Part shown: positions 42,149 to 51,139 of the stretch, piece by piece
Layout: each line of letters opens with the position of its first letter
How positions within the stretch are numbered: the stretch's first letter is position 1
Assembly: GCF_000720185.1 (NCBI RefSeq)
Contig: NZ_JOIY01000014.1
Location: forward strand, 62,001 to 126,000
Source of the DNA: Streptomyces sp. NRRL S-340
GTDB lineage: Bacteria; Actinomycetota; Actinomycetes; Streptomycetales; Streptomycetaceae
DNA length: 64,000 nt
Direction: 5' to 3'
The notes under the pieces: generated by a model
Seen by the model: only the letters and a program-made list of their open reading frames with translations
Database searches by the model: none
Told to the model about the DNA's origin: nothing
Made by a program: the position numbers and the translations under genes

Positions 42149-43483
42149 TCACAGCGCGGCGAACGCGGCGTGGACCGCCTCGCACGTCGCCTCCAGTTCC
42201 GCTTCGGTGACGCCAGCCGGGACGAACCAGCAGGCCATGCCGAAGGCGTTGGTGTGGATGCCGCGTTCCAGGAGTGCGTGGCGGAAGGCGTCGTGCCGGG
42301 CCTGGTCGGCGGCGAAGAGGTCGCGGTACCCGCGGGTGGGTGTGCCGTCGGGCGTGAAGACGGCCTGGAACATGGCGCCCACGCCCTGGACCGCGCACGG
42401 GATGCGCCGGTCGTGCGCGGCGCGGCGGATCGCCTCCATGACACGTGTGCCGCTCTCCTCGATGTGTGCCACGGTCTCCGGCTGGTTCAGCCGGCGCAGG
42501 GTGTGCAGTGCGGAGGCTGCGCACAGGGGCGAGGCGTTGTAGGTGCCGCCGTGTTTGACCCGGCCCTCGGCGAGGGCTTCCAGTACGTCCCCGCGTCCGG
42601 CGAAGGCAGCGACGGGCAGGCCGCCGCCCAGCGCCTTGGAGAAGACGGCGAGGTCCGGGACGACCCCGAACATGGCCTGGGCGCCGCCGGGTCCGGTGCG
42701 GAAACCGGTGCACACCTCGTCGAAGACGAGCAGGATCCCGCGTGCCGTGCATTCGTCCCTGAGTAGGTCCAGGTAGCCGGGCGCGGGCATGGTGCAGGCG
42801 TTGTTGGCGACGATCGGCTCGCAGATGACGGCGGCCAGTTCGCCGCGGTGGGCGTCGAGCGCGGCACGCAGGGCCGCCGGGTCGTTCCAGGGGCAGACGA
42901 CGACGTCGTCCAGCACCCCTCGGGGGATCCCCGGCGAATGGGGCACCGCGGCCGGGGTGCCGCGGGGGCCGGCCTCGGCGGCCGTCGGACGGTTGGAGAC
43001 GGCGAGGGTGTCGGTCCAGCCGTGGTAGTGCCCCTCGAACTTGAGGATCTTCGAGCGTCCTGTGTGCGCGCGGGCCGCGCGGACGGCGCCCTGCACCGCC
43101 TCGCTCCCCGAGTTGGCGAACCGGACGAGTTCCGCGCAGGGCACCATGGCGCGGATCAGTTCGGCCAGCTCCACCTCGGCGGTGTTGCAGGTGCCGAACA
43201 TCGTGCCGGTCCGCAGCACGCCGGTCAGCGCCTCGGTGAGGTGCTCGGGAGCGTGACCGAGGACCGCGCTGCCGTAGGAGATCAGGTAGTCGATGTACTC
43301 GTTGCCGTCGACGTCCCAGATGCGGCTGCCGGATCCGCGGACCATGTACAGCGGATAGGGGTGCGGCCCGGTCGAGGTCGCCCGGGAGGAGGAACTGACA
43401 CCGCCGGCCAGCGAGGCCCGGGCGCGCTCGAACCAGGCACGGCTGCCTTCGGTTCCGGGCAGCGCCGGTACAGGGGTGTTCAT
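42149..43483 (-). CDS. class III aminotransferase, glutamate-1-semialdehyde-aminomutase-like
   Basis: 444 aa PLP enzyme. The GSA-aminomutase pattern is clear: GSRIWDVDGNEYIDYLISYG, NSGSEAVQGAVRAAR, FDEVCTGFR (D255 binding the pyridine nitrogen) and FSKALGGGLP with K283 as the PLP lysine. A true HemL usually sits with haem genes; here it is the last gene of a coupled operon with a ParB-like protein and a PhyH oxygenase, so a specialised amino-transfer or 1,2-amino shift is more likely. ATG 43483 overlaps the previous stop by ATGA. The MITE at 41904 lies 83 bases downstream. Confidence 0.87.
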   Translation of the reverse strand: MNTPVPALPGTEGSRAWFERARASLAGGVSSSSRATSTGPHPYPLYMVRGSGSRIWDVDGNEYIDYLISYGSAVLGHAPEHLTEALTGVLRTGTMFGTCNTAEVELAELIRAMVPCAELVRFANSGSEAVQGAVRAARAHTGRSKILKFEGHYHGWTDTLAVSNRPTAAEAGPRGTPAAVPHSPGIPRGVLDDVVVCPWNDPAALRAALDAHRGELAAVICEPIVANNACTMPAPGYLDLLRDECTARGILLVFDEVCTGFRTGPGGAQAMFGVVPDLAVFSKALGGGLPVAAFAGRGDVLEALAEGRVKHGGTYNASPLCAASALHTLRRLNQPETVAHIEESGTRVMEAIRRAAHDRRIPCAVQGVGAMFQAVFTPDGTPTRGYRDLFAADQARHDAFRHALLERGIHTNAFGMACWFVPAGVTEAELEATCEAVHAAFAAL

Positions 43484-44070
43484 GGGGACTCCGCTCTGGA
43501 GAGGGACGATCCGCCGGTGCGGGTTCCGTCGCCGAGCCGCGCGCCGTCCGGCGGCGGTCCGGCCACGTACGCCTCGAACCACCGGCCGCGGGTCAGCCGG
43601 CCGGTCGTGGCCCAGGCGAGCATGCGGTGCAGGCCGTCCAGGTGGATCAGCCCCTGACGGGTCGTCAGGCGCTCGTGGTCGGGGCCGCTCACCGGGCGGG
43701 TGCTCAGGAACAGCGGCAGGTGAGCCGCCCGGCGCTGACGGGCGAGTTTCAGGGCGCACAGGGGGTTGGACCGCTCGTAGGAGTCACCCAGGGCGGCCAG
43801 CCGGCCCGCCGCCTCGGCCACGGTCAGTCCGGTGGCGGGGACGAGTTCCCGCTCGCCGTCCTCGCCCAGGTGCCAGGGCAGCACCACCTCCCGTACTTCC
43901 GGCCCCTCCAGCAGAAGCCGCCGCCAGGGGCCGGGAAACTCCTGCCGGGCGGTGCGGATGTGCCGTTCGGCCCGGTCGTCGAAGTCGGTGGGGTCGTCGG
44001 GATCGTGGGTGTGGTGCCGTAGGAAGCGGCGCAGTACGGCCTCGAACGGCAGGGTCTGCACGACCTTCAC
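43480..44070 (-). CDS. ParB/sulfiredoxin-fold-like protein in the PhyH operon
   Basis: 196 aa, no clear family. The stretch GLIHLDGLHRMLAWATTGRL, with D145-G-L-H148-R149, resembles the DGxHR motif of the ParB/Srx fold, where Asp/His/Arg bind nucleotide or phosphate. One member of that fold, SbnI, is a free-serine kinase in siderophore biosynthesis. The N-terminal half is charged (HHTHDPDDPTDFDDRAERH). It overlaps both neighbours by four bases (GTGA with the PhyH gene, ATGA with the aminotransferase), so it must belong to the same pathway. Enzymatic role is inference only. Confidence 0.6.
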   Translation of the reverse strand: MKVVQTLPFEAVLRRFLRHHTHDPDDPTDFDDRAERHIRTARQEFPGPWRRLLLEGPEVREVVLPWHLGEDGERELVPATGLTVAEAAGRLAALGDSYERSNPLCALKLARQRRAAHLPLFLSTRPVSGPDHERLTTRQGLIHLDGLHRMLAWATTGRLTRGRWFEAYVAGPPPDGARLGDGTRTGGSSLSRAESP

Positions 44071-44864
44071 CGTCCGCGGCCCTCGGCCCGCTCGTACTCG
44101 CCGAAGTGCCGTTCGGCGAACAGCTCGGGCCGTCCCGCGTCCAGTCCGCGCGAGCGCGCCACGGCCAGCACCTGCCTCCAGTACGGTTTGACCGGCGGCC
44201 ACAGGGTGCCCGTGCGGCAGTAGGAGCCGTCGATCATGTAGCGCGGTCTGGCGCCGGAGTGCGGGGTCCGGGCGGGCCGGCGCGTGTGGAAGAGCGCCGA
44301 GTGCAGGACCACCGTGGAGCCCGGTGGCAGCGTGTCGATGACCGTCTCGCCCGCAAGGACGTCCGTGCCCCGGTGGCTGAGGGCGCCCTTCTCCGCGACC
44401 TGCCGGTGCGACCCGGGCAGGACCGCGAGCGGACCCTGTCCCGGCTGGAGACCGCGGATGTAGTGCAGGGCGTGGACCATGGGGAGGCACCGGTCCCGCT
44501 GGGGCCGCTGCTCGTAGTCGTGGTGCCAGCTCTTGCCGGCGGCTCCGGCGGGCCGCCGGTCGCTGTGCAGGTGGTGGAAGACGAAGGACTCGCCCAGCAG
44601 GGCGGGGTGGCCGAGCAGGTCCATCAGCGGCGGGTGCACCGCCAGCTCCCCGTGGGCCTCCAGGTCCAGTTCGACGGTCAGCGGGGGCCGTGCGCCGGGC
44701 CGGCACGCGTCGATGGATTCCTGCCGCCGGCCCGAGTCCACCCACCGGTCGACCTCGGGCACCAGGCGGTCGACGAGGGCGGACGGCAGGAATCCGGGGA
44801 GGACGAGGAACCCGTCCTCGGTGAACTTCTCCACCGGGGCATCGATGGCACGAACGTCTGTCAT
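44067..44864 (-). CDS. PhyH-family Fe(II)/2-oxoglutarate dioxygenase
   Basis: 265 aa. The phytanoyl-CoA-dioxygenase-like fold has its iron ligands in WHHDYE (H114, D116) and H193 in SALFHTRRPA, followed by an Arg suited to 2-oxoglutarate. EDGFLVLPGFL near the start is the usual opening of the family, and PLAVLPGSH is also typical. Members hydroxylate or halogenate free small molecules. It is the first of three coupled genes and follows the aldo/keto reductase by 156 bases on the same strand. GACACATGTGTTTC lies upstream at about 44962. The product is unknown. Confidence 0.85.
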   Translation of the reverse strand: MTDVRAIDAPVEKFTEDGFLVLPGFLPSALVDRLVPEVDRWVDSGRRQESIDACRPGARPPLTVELDLEAHGELAVHPPLMDLLGHPALLGESFVFHHLHSDRRPAGAAGKSWHHDYEQRPQRDRCLPMVHALHYIRGLQPGQGPLAVLPGSHRQVAEKGALSHRGTDVLAGETVIDTLPPGSTVVLHSALFHTRRPARTPHSGARPRYMIDGSYCRTGTLWPPVKPYWRQVLAVARSRGLDAGRPELFAERHFGEYERAEGRGR

Positions 44865-45020
44865 AGGTGGGAACCCCTGGTTCAGTCGGCTGTCCTCACG
44901 CCGCCGGAGTCCGTCCGCGGCGCCGTCCTTCAGGACCCGGCACGGCGGTCCGGGCGCTGGACACATGTGTTTCACCGTCCCCGGGGTGCGCGGCCTGACC
45001 GCTCGGCGCGCACCCCGCCC

Positions 45021-46013
45021 TCACCCGCCCAGCAGGACCTGGATCTCCTTCATCAGGTTCTCCTCCAGCGGGCCGTGCTCCAGCGCCCCGGCGTTCTCCT
45101 CGACCTGCGCGACCGAACGGAACCCGGGGATCGGCAGCGCCCGCGGGCTGCGTGCCCACAGCCAGGCGAGGGCACCCTGGGCCGGCGTCCGCCCCCCGCT
45201 CGTCAGCACCTCCCGTACGGCCGTCACGCGCCGGGCCCAGTCGGGTGCGGGTACTCCGCCGGGGCCGTACCAGGTCAGCCAGGCGGGCGGCACCGCGCGG
45301 ATGTCACCGGCGCCGGCCCCGCTCCTGGCTCCCGCCGCCTTCGCCAGCAGCCCCATCGCCAGGGGGCTGCGGTTGACGCTGGTCAGTCCCCGGGCCGCGC
45401 AGAGGGCGAACAGTTCGGGGGCGTCCTGGAGGACGTTGGCCGCGTGCTGGACGGCGAGGCAGTTCGCCCCGTCGGCGAAGAGCGCGGCACGCCGCGGATC
45501 GTCGGTGCTCCAGGCGTAGCCCCGCACCAGGCCCTCCTGGACCAGGTCCTCGCAGGCCTCCCGCAGCGCGAGGGCCCGCTCGGGCGGCGTGTCGGACAGA
45601 TGGAGCTGGTACAGGTCGACGTAGTCGGTGCCCAGGCGCTCCAGCGAGGCGAGGAGCGCGCGGCGCACGTGTTCGGGTGAGTCGTCGGTGCCGGTCAGGG
45701 TCTTCGTCCGCTCGTCGAAGACGTTCCCCCACTTGGTGGCGATGACGGCCTCGCTCCTGCGTCCCCGCAGCGCACGGCCGAGGACGCGCTCGCTGTGCCC
45801 GGCGCCGTAGGCGTCGGCGGTGTCGAAGAAGGTGATGCCGAGGTCCAGGGCCCGGCGGACGGCGGCCACGGACTCGTCGTCGTCGACGGCTCCCCAGCCC
45901 AGCGGGTTGCCGTCCCGGTCCTGCCACGGGCCGCCGATGGCCCAGCACCCCAGGCCGAGCGGCCCGGTGCTGATGTCACTGCCGCCCAGTCGTGTGTCTC
46001 TCCAGGTGTCCAT
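45021..46013 (-). CDS. aldo/keto reductase
   Basis: 330 aa TIM-barrel NADPH reductase: GLGCWAIGG, then FFDTADAYGAGHSERVLG with the catalytic Asp and Tyr, ATKWGNVF with Lys, and DLYQLHLSD with His. The C-terminal PIPGFRSVAQVEENAGAL is the NADP-binding end. ATG 46013 starts the conserved part; ATG 46052 is also in frame. It is upstream of and parallel to the PhyH operon, so it may supply or reduce an intermediate of that pathway; the link is by position only. It is divergent from the glycan operon. Confidence 0.87.
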   Translation of the reverse strand: MDTWRDTRLGGSDISTGPLGLGCWAIGGPWQDRDGNPLGWGAVDDDESVAAVRRALDLGITFFDTADAYGAGHSERVLGRALRGRRSEAVIATKWGNVFDERTKTLTGTDDSPEHVRRALLASLERLGTDYVDLYQLHLSDTPPERALALREACEDLVQEGLVRGYAWSTDDPRRAALFADGANCLAVQHAANVLQDAPELFALCAARGLTSVNRSPLAMGLLAKAAGARSGAGAGDIRAVPPAWLTWYGPGGVPAPDWARRVTAVREVLTSGGRTPAQGALAWLWARSPRALPIPGFRSVAQVEENAGALEHGPLEENLMKEIQVLLGG

Positions 46014-46508
46014 GGCCCGGCACATTACGTCGGGAGACACACACATATGCAAGTGGCAGGTGACCTTCCGTGATCACGCGGTTCCGATCCGGCCACTCTT
46101 CGGCCGTCTTCCGCGGGTACCGGCCGGACGCCTTTCGGTCACTCCCCGCACCACCTGCACGGTACACGCGCTCTTTTGAGTGCGCGGGACGGCGAGAGGC
46201 CCGAACATTCTTCGCACTTGTTCCCTCACGCGGCGGTGCGGCCCGGCAAGGCCGAGGGCACCGGAGCAGCGAATTCCGGCTCGCCAGGCTGACCGGAAGA
46301 TTTTTCTGACGCTTCATCAGATCATGACGTGTCTTCACTGGGCACTGAGTGCCATGCCATCGTTCCGACACGTGTCTGACCGACTCCGGCACGGCTCGCA
46401 CCCGGTGTTGAGCTGGCTTTTCCGTCCGATTCACTGAACGGAAACATCCATGAAACAGTCCGCGTTCACACGTATCCCCATACCCTCTCCTGAGCGGGAG
46501 GTGACTCT
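46014..46508. promoter_or_regulatory. long divergent spacer before the glycan operon
   Basis: No gene seen; it is noticeably richer in A and T than its surroundings around 46180-46460. It contains GACACGTGTC (46368-46377), GGCACTGAGTGCC at about 46342 and an inverted TTTCCGT/ACGGAAA pair at about 46420-46444, about 65 bases before the epimerase start. A long untranslated leader is likely. Confidence 0.45.
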
Positions 46509-47546
46509 GTGCTCCGTCGTGTGGTGATCACCGGCAGCAGCGGCATGCTCGGCACCGCGCTGGCCCGGCGGCTGGCCGAGAACGACTGCGAGGTCGTGGG
46601 CCTCGACCTCACCCACCGCGCCGACGCCACGGCCGGCCGGCTGGTGACGTGCGACATACGCGACGGTGCCGCGGTGCGGCGCGCCGTACGCGGCGCCGAC
46701 CTGCTGGTGCACAGCGCCTCGGCCCTGCCCAGCTACGCCACCGCGCAGATCGACTCGATCGTCGTGGAGGGAACCCGTACGGTCCTGGCCGCCGCCGCGA
46801 GCCAGGACGTCCCCCGCGTCGTCCACCTCTCCACCGGCTCCGTCTACGGTCTGCCCGCGCAGGTCCCGACGCCGGAGACCTACCCCCGCAGCCCGATCGA
46901 CCCCTACGGCAGGGCCAAGGCCCGGGCCGAGGAACTCGTGGAGAAGGCCCGGGCCGACGGCCTGGTGGTGCCCGTGCTCCGGCCCAAGACCTTCCTGGGC
47001 CCCGGCCGCCTGGGCATCTTCGCCATGCTCTTCGAATGGGCCGCCGAGGGGCACCACTTCCCCGTGCTCGGCTCCGGCCGGGTACGCAGCCAGATGCTGG
47101 ACGTCGAGGACCTCGTCGACGCCATCCTGCTGGCCGCCGAGGCCCCGGCCGACGTGGCCAACACGGAGTTCAACGTCGGCGCGGCCCGGTTCGGCACCCT
47201 GCGCGAGGACTTCCAGACCGTCCTGGACGCCGCCGGACACGGCAAGCGCGTCATCGGACTGCCCATGCGGCCGGCCGTCGCGGTGCTCGAACTGCTGGCG
47301 CGCGCCCGTCTGTCGCCGGTCTACATGCGGCTCATCCACAAACTCCGCGCCGACAGCTGCATGGACATCTCCCGCATCCGCGACCGGCTCGGTTTCGAGC
47401 CCCGCTACTCCAACCGCGAGGCGATCTCCCGCAGCTTCGAGTGGTGGCGGACCGAACACCGCGGCACCGGCGGCCACTCGGGCGGCCGGACCAGCCGTGA
47501 CCCCTGGCAGCAGGGCGCCCTGCGGCTCGCCAAGGCGGTCTTCTGA
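46509..47546 (+). CDS. NAD-dependent epimerase/dehydratase (extended SDR)
   Basis: 345 aa. VVITGSSGMLGTALARRL is the NAD-binding GxxGxxG loop; STGSVYG and DPYGRAKA supply the catalytic Ser and YxxxK. The mid region (LRPKTFLGPGRLG) is of the sugar-nucleotide or 3-beta-HSD-like type. Probably it epimerises or dehydrates a nucleotide or lipid-linked sugar feeding the following transferases. GTG 46509 has GGGAGGTG seven bases before it. First gene of a seven-gene set all on the plus strand; 58 bases separate it from the UbiA gene. Confidence 0.85.
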   Translation: MLRRVVITGSSGMLGTALARRLAENDCEVVGLDLTHRADATAGRLVTCDIRDGAAVRRAVRGADLLVHSASALPSYATAQIDSIVVEGTRTVLAAAASQDVPRVVHLSTGSVYGLPAQVPTPETYPRSPIDPYGRAKARAEELVEKARADGLVVPVLRPKTFLGPGRLGIFAMLFEWAAEGHHFPVLGSGRVRSQMLDVEDLVDAILLAAEAPADVANTEFNVGAARFGTLREDFQTVLDAAGHGKRVIGLPMRPAVAVLELLARARLSPVYMRLIHKLRADSCMDISRIRDRLGFEPRYSNREAISRSFEWWRTEHRGTGGHSGGRTSRDPWQQGALRLAKAVF

Positions 47547-47604
47547 ACCGTCGCGAGAACGGGTCAGCAACGCACTCCCCCCTCCCGCCGGTTCGAGGAG
47601 AGCC

Positions 47605-48648
47605 ATGCACGGTGTCAACCCGGTGGCCCCCGCCGCCCGTCCGTCGTCCCCCACCGTCCCCCCGGCTTCACCCCCCATCGCTTCACCCCCCATCGCTTCA
47701 CCCGCCCTCTCTTCCCCCGCCACCGCCGGCCCGCCGGCCACCGCCTCCCCCGCCCCGGGGCAGACACCCGCCGGCGAGAAACACGCGCCGGGCACGGCCC
47801 GCGCCCTGCTGCGCCTGTCCCGCCCCTACCAGTGGGCCAAGAACCCCCTGGTCATCGTCGTACCCGCGGTGCTCGTCCACCGGAGCGCGGTCCACGCGGC
47901 GCTCGCGGTCCTGTGGGCCACCGCCCTGTTCACCCTCGCCTCGGTCGCGGTCTACGTGCTCAACGACCTCACCGACCGCGAACGCGACCGGCTCAACCCC
48001 GCCAAGAGCCACCGCCCGCTCGCCTCGGGCGCCCTGTCACCCCGTGCCGCCTGGACCTACCTCGCCGGGGTCGCCACCGCGCTGGCGGCCGGCGTCGCCC
48101 TCGCCTCACCGGCCAGAGCATGGCCGGTCCTGGCGTACCTCGCACTCAACCTCGCCTACAGCTACCACCTCAAACACGTGGCGCTCGTCGACTCGTTCGT
48201 GGTCGCACTCGGCTTCGTCCTGCGCGCCGTCCAGGGCTACCTGGTCATCGGCGCCCGGCCCTCCTCCTGGCTGCTGCTGACGGTGCTGAGCAGCTGCATG
48301 CTGCTCGTCCTCGGCAAGCGGCGCAGGGAACTGCTGGACGTGGCAGGTGAGCACCGGCCGGCCCTCGCCGGGTACTCCGTGCAGCTCATCGACTGCCTGA
48401 CCATGATCAGCGCCACGCTGACCGCGGTCGCGGTGGGCATCTACCTGACGGCCGCCCCCGAACCGAGCGGCGCCGCCACCGCGTTCGCCTTCCTCACCCT
48501 GACCGTGTCGGTCTTCGCCGTCTTCCGGTACCTCCAGGTGCTGCTGGTCGGCGGCGGCGGCGCGGACCCCGTGCGGACCCTGCTCAGGGACCGGCTGCTG
48601 ATCGGCTGCGGCGTGGCATGGGCGGGCCTGTTCGCGTTCCTGTCCTGA
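47605..48648 (+). CDS. UbiA-family prenyltransferase, decaprenyl-phosphate phosphoribosyltransferase-like
   Basis: 347 aa. After a Pro/Ala/Ser-rich N-terminus (residues 1-60, with PPIASPPIASP from a 15-bp DNA duplication) come eight to nine membrane helices. The first Asp motif is NDLTDRERDRLNPAKSHRP (N120-D121-x2-D124-x3-D128), and the second region, LVDSFVVALGFVLRAVQG then GKRRREL, matches mycobacterial DPPR synthase (Rv3806c) rather than quinone UbiA. It would put ribose-5-phosphate from PRPP on a polyprenyl phosphate. GAGGAGAG precedes the ATG. Confidence 0.82.
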   Translation: MHGVNPVAPAARPSSPTVPPASPPIASPPIASPALSSPATAGPPATASPAPGQTPAGEKHAPGTARALLRLSRPYQWAKNPLVIVVPAVLVHRSAVHAALAVLWATALFTLASVAVYVLNDLTDRERDRLNPAKSHRPLASGALSPRAAWTYLAGVATALAAGVALASPARAWPVLAYLALNLAYSYHLKHVALVDSFVVALGFVLRAVQGYLVIGARPSSWLLLTVLSSCMLLVLGKRRRELLDVAGEHRPALAGYSVQLIDCLTMISATLTAVAVGIYLTAAPEPSGAATAFAFLTLTVSVFAVFRYLQVLLVGGGGADPVRTLLRDRLLIGCGVAWAGLFAFLS

Positions 48649-48746
48649 CGGACCCGCGCCTTTTGGCATCCGCTCCGGCGCGCCCGCCCCCGGCCGCCGG
48701 CCCGGGAGCCCGCCGGCACCGACCCGAGAACCCGGAAAGGACCACC

Positions 48747-49775
48747 GTGGAAGAACCACTGGTGTCACTGATCATCCCCAACTACAACTACGCCCGGTCC
48801 CTGGGCCTGTCCATCCAGTCCGCCAAGGACCAGGACTACCCGAACCTCGAGATCATCGTCGTGGACGACTGCAGCACCGACGGCTCCTTGGAGATCGCCC
48901 GGTCGCACGGCGTGCGGGTGGTGAGCACCGGAACCAACAGCGGCGTGGCCACCGCCAGGAACACCGGGGCGGCGCACGCCCGCGGCAGCATCCTCTTCTT
49001 CCTGGACTCCGACGTCGCTTTGCGGCCCGGTGCCGTGCGGGCCGCGGTCGAACTGCTCGCCGCCCACCCGGAGGCGGGCGCGGTCTGCGGCATGTACGAG
49101 CCCGAGCCGCTGATCCGGGACAGCCTCGTCGAGGAGTGCCGGTGCCTGCAGGCCTACTACTGGCGGACCAGCTCCGAGGGCACGGTCAGCTTCCTCATCT
49201 CCGCGATGTGCGCCCTGCGGGTCGAGGTCTTCGAGGAGATCGGCCCGTTCAACCCGAACCTGCGGCAGACCGAGGAGGTCGACTACGGGCAGCGGCTGAG
49301 CCAGCGCTACGACCTGCTCCTGACCCCCGTCATCCGGGGTTTCCACGACGACGACCACGAGATGTGGCCGCTGGTCCGCAAGATCTTCACCCGGGCCCGG
49401 CTCCGCATCCCCCTCTACGCCCGGCGCAGGAGGTTCGCCAAGGGCTTCGAGACGGCCTCCCGTTCCTGGGCCAGCCTGGTCTCGCTGCTGGCGGCGGTCT
49501 CCCTCGCGGCCCCCGCCCTGCTGGGACCTGTCGCCTGGGCGCTGCCGGTACTGCTGCTGTGCACCGTGATCGGCCTCGACTTCGGCATGTACCGGTTCGT
49601 CGCCGCCCGGCGCGGCCTCGCCTTCATGCCCAGCTTCATCGGTGTCCAGCTGGCCTTCAACCTCACCGTGGCGGTGGGTGTGGTCTTCGGGGTGGTGCAC
49701 TGGCTCTGCTCGCCCTCGTTCCGCAGGCTGTACGACCGCGACCGGACGGTCCCGTCCGTCGCGCCGGCGCTGTGA
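48747..49775 (+). CDS. GT2 family glycosyltransferase with C-terminal membrane segments
   Basis: 342 aa. GT-A fold: SLIIPNYNYARSLGLSIQS, VVDDCSTDGS, then FFLDSDVAL (DxD) and TEEVDYGQRL. The last 100 residues hold two to three hydrophobic helices (LLAAVSLAAPALLG, LPVLLLCTVIGL, FNLTVAVGVVFGVV), which dock it to the membrane, consistent with a lipid-linked acceptor or donor. GTG 48747 follows GGAAAGGACCACC. The stop overlaps the next start as GTGA. It is paralogous to the GT2 at 51136. Confidence 0.88.
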   Translation: MEEPLVSLIIPNYNYARSLGLSIQSAKDQDYPNLEIIVVDDCSTDGSLEIARSHGVRVVSTGTNSGVATARNTGAAHARGSILFFLDSDVALRPGAVRAAVELLAAHPEAGAVCGMYEPEPLIRDSLVEECRCLQAYYWRTSSEGTVSFLISAMCALRVEVFEEIGPFNPNLRQTEEVDYGQRLSQRYDLLLTPVIRGFHDDDHEMWPLVRKIFTRARLRIPLYARRRRFAKGFETASRSWASLVSLLAAVSLAAPALLGPVAWALPVLLLCTVIGLDFGMYRFVAARRGLAFMPSFIGVQLAFNLTVAVGVVFGVVHWLCSPSFRRLYDRDRTVPSVAPAL

Positions 49776-51139
49776 CGCCCGCCGAGGGGGCGGCGGTGCG
49801 GGCCACCGCCGCCACGCGGACCGGGACGGCGGCCGGCCCGGCCGGCCGCGGCACGAAGCGGAAGACGGGCGCCGACCGGGTCCGGCGGCGCCGCCGCCCC
49901 CGGCTGCTGATCGCCCTGGCCGTGCTCTGGACCTGTTTCACGCTCGTGCAGCGCCTGCTCAGCGGCCGGTGGTGGGTCATGCTGGTCCCCGACCTCATAC
50001 CGCCCGTCGCCTTCCTGCTCGTCCCGGTGCTCCTGATGCTGGGGGCCGGTGTCAGCGGGCTGAGGCGGCGCGGGGGGCGGGCGGAGCGGAGCACGCCCGC
50101 CGCTGCCGAGGAGCCCGGTGCGCACGCCACCGCCGGCTGCGGTGACCCGGCCGCCGGCCCGGGCCCGGAGCGGGCGGCCGCGAGCGCCGGCGGGCCCGGC
50201 GGTCCCCGGGGGGCCGGGCGCCCGGTGCCGTGGTTCGCTTCCCGCCGTACCGCCCTGCTCCTGGTGTGCGCCCTGGCGCTGGTCTCCGCCTGCGTCAGCT
50301 GGTCGCGCAACGGGGTCCGGCTCGCCGCGCTGACCCACCACGTGTCCTCCACCGCCGGGGACCTGCGCATCGTCTCCTGGAACACCACCTGGTGGGGACA
50401 GGACGTCGACAAGGACAGCTTCTGGCGGACCCTGCGGGCCCAGCGGGCCGACGTCTACCTGCTCCAGGAGTACCTCCACGGCATCGACTACCGGCAGGAG
50501 AACCTCCGGCCCGTCGACGACCTGGCGCGTATCCACCGCGAGTTCCCGGGGTACCACGTCGTGACCCGCGGGGAACTGATCACCCTCTCGCGGTACCCGG
50601 TCATCGGCTCGAAGCTGGTCGGCACGGGCCAGTCGGTCGCCGGCCGGCCCGACGCGCCCTGGCTGGAGGTGTACCGGGCGGTCAAGACGCTGCGCGTCGA
50701 CATCCGGGTGCACGGGCGGCCCCTGTCCCTCTACAACGTCCACATACCCGTACAGATAGATCCCGGCCCCCAGCTCCTCTCCCCCAGCGTCTTCGGCATG
50801 CTGCGCGACCGTCAGCGCACCAGGACGGCACAGTTCCGGGGACTGAACGCGGAACTGCGCGAGCAGCGCGCGAAGGGCGCGGCCGCCCTCGTCGCGGGGG
50901 ACTTCAACAGCAGTCCCGCCATGGGTGAGCTGCAGGAGCTGCGCAGCACCATGCGGGATGCCGCGGACAGCGGCACCGACCTGTACCCCCATTCCTGGAA
51001 CGAGCTGGTCCCCGTGCTCGGGCTGTGGCGGCTGGACTGGGCGTTCTCCACCGGCCCGGTCACCGTCGACCGTTACCGCTTCGACGACATGCACCACCTG
51101 TCCGATCACCGAGCCCAGGTCCTGGAGGTGTCCCTGTGA
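49772..51139 (+). CDS. membrane-anchored endonuclease/exonuclease/phosphatase (EEP) family hydrolase
   Basis: 455 aa. Three N-terminal membrane helices (about 45-60, 70-90 and 160-180) flank a Gly/Ala/Pro-rich stretch; then comes an EEP domain: RIVSWNTTWW, LLQEYL (metal Glu), VAGDFNSS (Asp, Asn) and the final LSDHRAQV (Asp-His). In a glycan operon such a membrane EEP enzyme is more likely a phosphatase or phosphodiesterase on a lipid intermediate than a nuclease. This is inference; it could supply the dephosphorylation step after the DPPR-synthase-like enzyme. It overlaps both neighbours by four bases. Confidence 0.8.
   Translation: MTPAEGAAVRATAATRTGTAAGPAGRGTKRKTGADRVRRRRRPRLLIALAVLWTCFTLVQRLLSGRWWVMLVPDLIPPVAFLLVPVLLMLGAGVSGLRRRGGRAERSTPAAAEEPGAHATAGCGDPAAGPGPERAAASAGGPGGPRGAGRPVPWFASRRTALLLVCALALVSACVSWSRNGVRLAALTHHVSSTAGDLRIVSWNTTWWGQDVDKDSFWRTLRAQRADVYLLQEYLHGIDYRQENLRPVDDLARIHREFPGYHVVTRGELITLSRYPVIGSKLVGTGQSVAGRPDAPWLEVYRAVKTLRVDIRVHGRPLSLYNVHIPVQIDPGPQLLSPSVFGMLRDRQRTRTAQFRGLNAELREQRAKGAAALVAGDFNSSPAMGELQELRSTMRDAADSGTDLYPHSWNELVPVLGLWRLDWAFSTGPVTVDRYRFDDMHHLSDHRAQVLEVSL

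Noticed and set aside
42149..43483. Annotation as hemL (haem biosynthesis)
   Set aside because: Motifs fit glutamate-1-semialdehyde aminomutase, but the operon partners (ParB-like, PhyH) and lack of haem genes argue for a specialised relative.
46325..46437. 37-codon upstream ORF before the glycan operon
   Set aside because: No ribosome site and composition not protein-like; more likely leader RNA.
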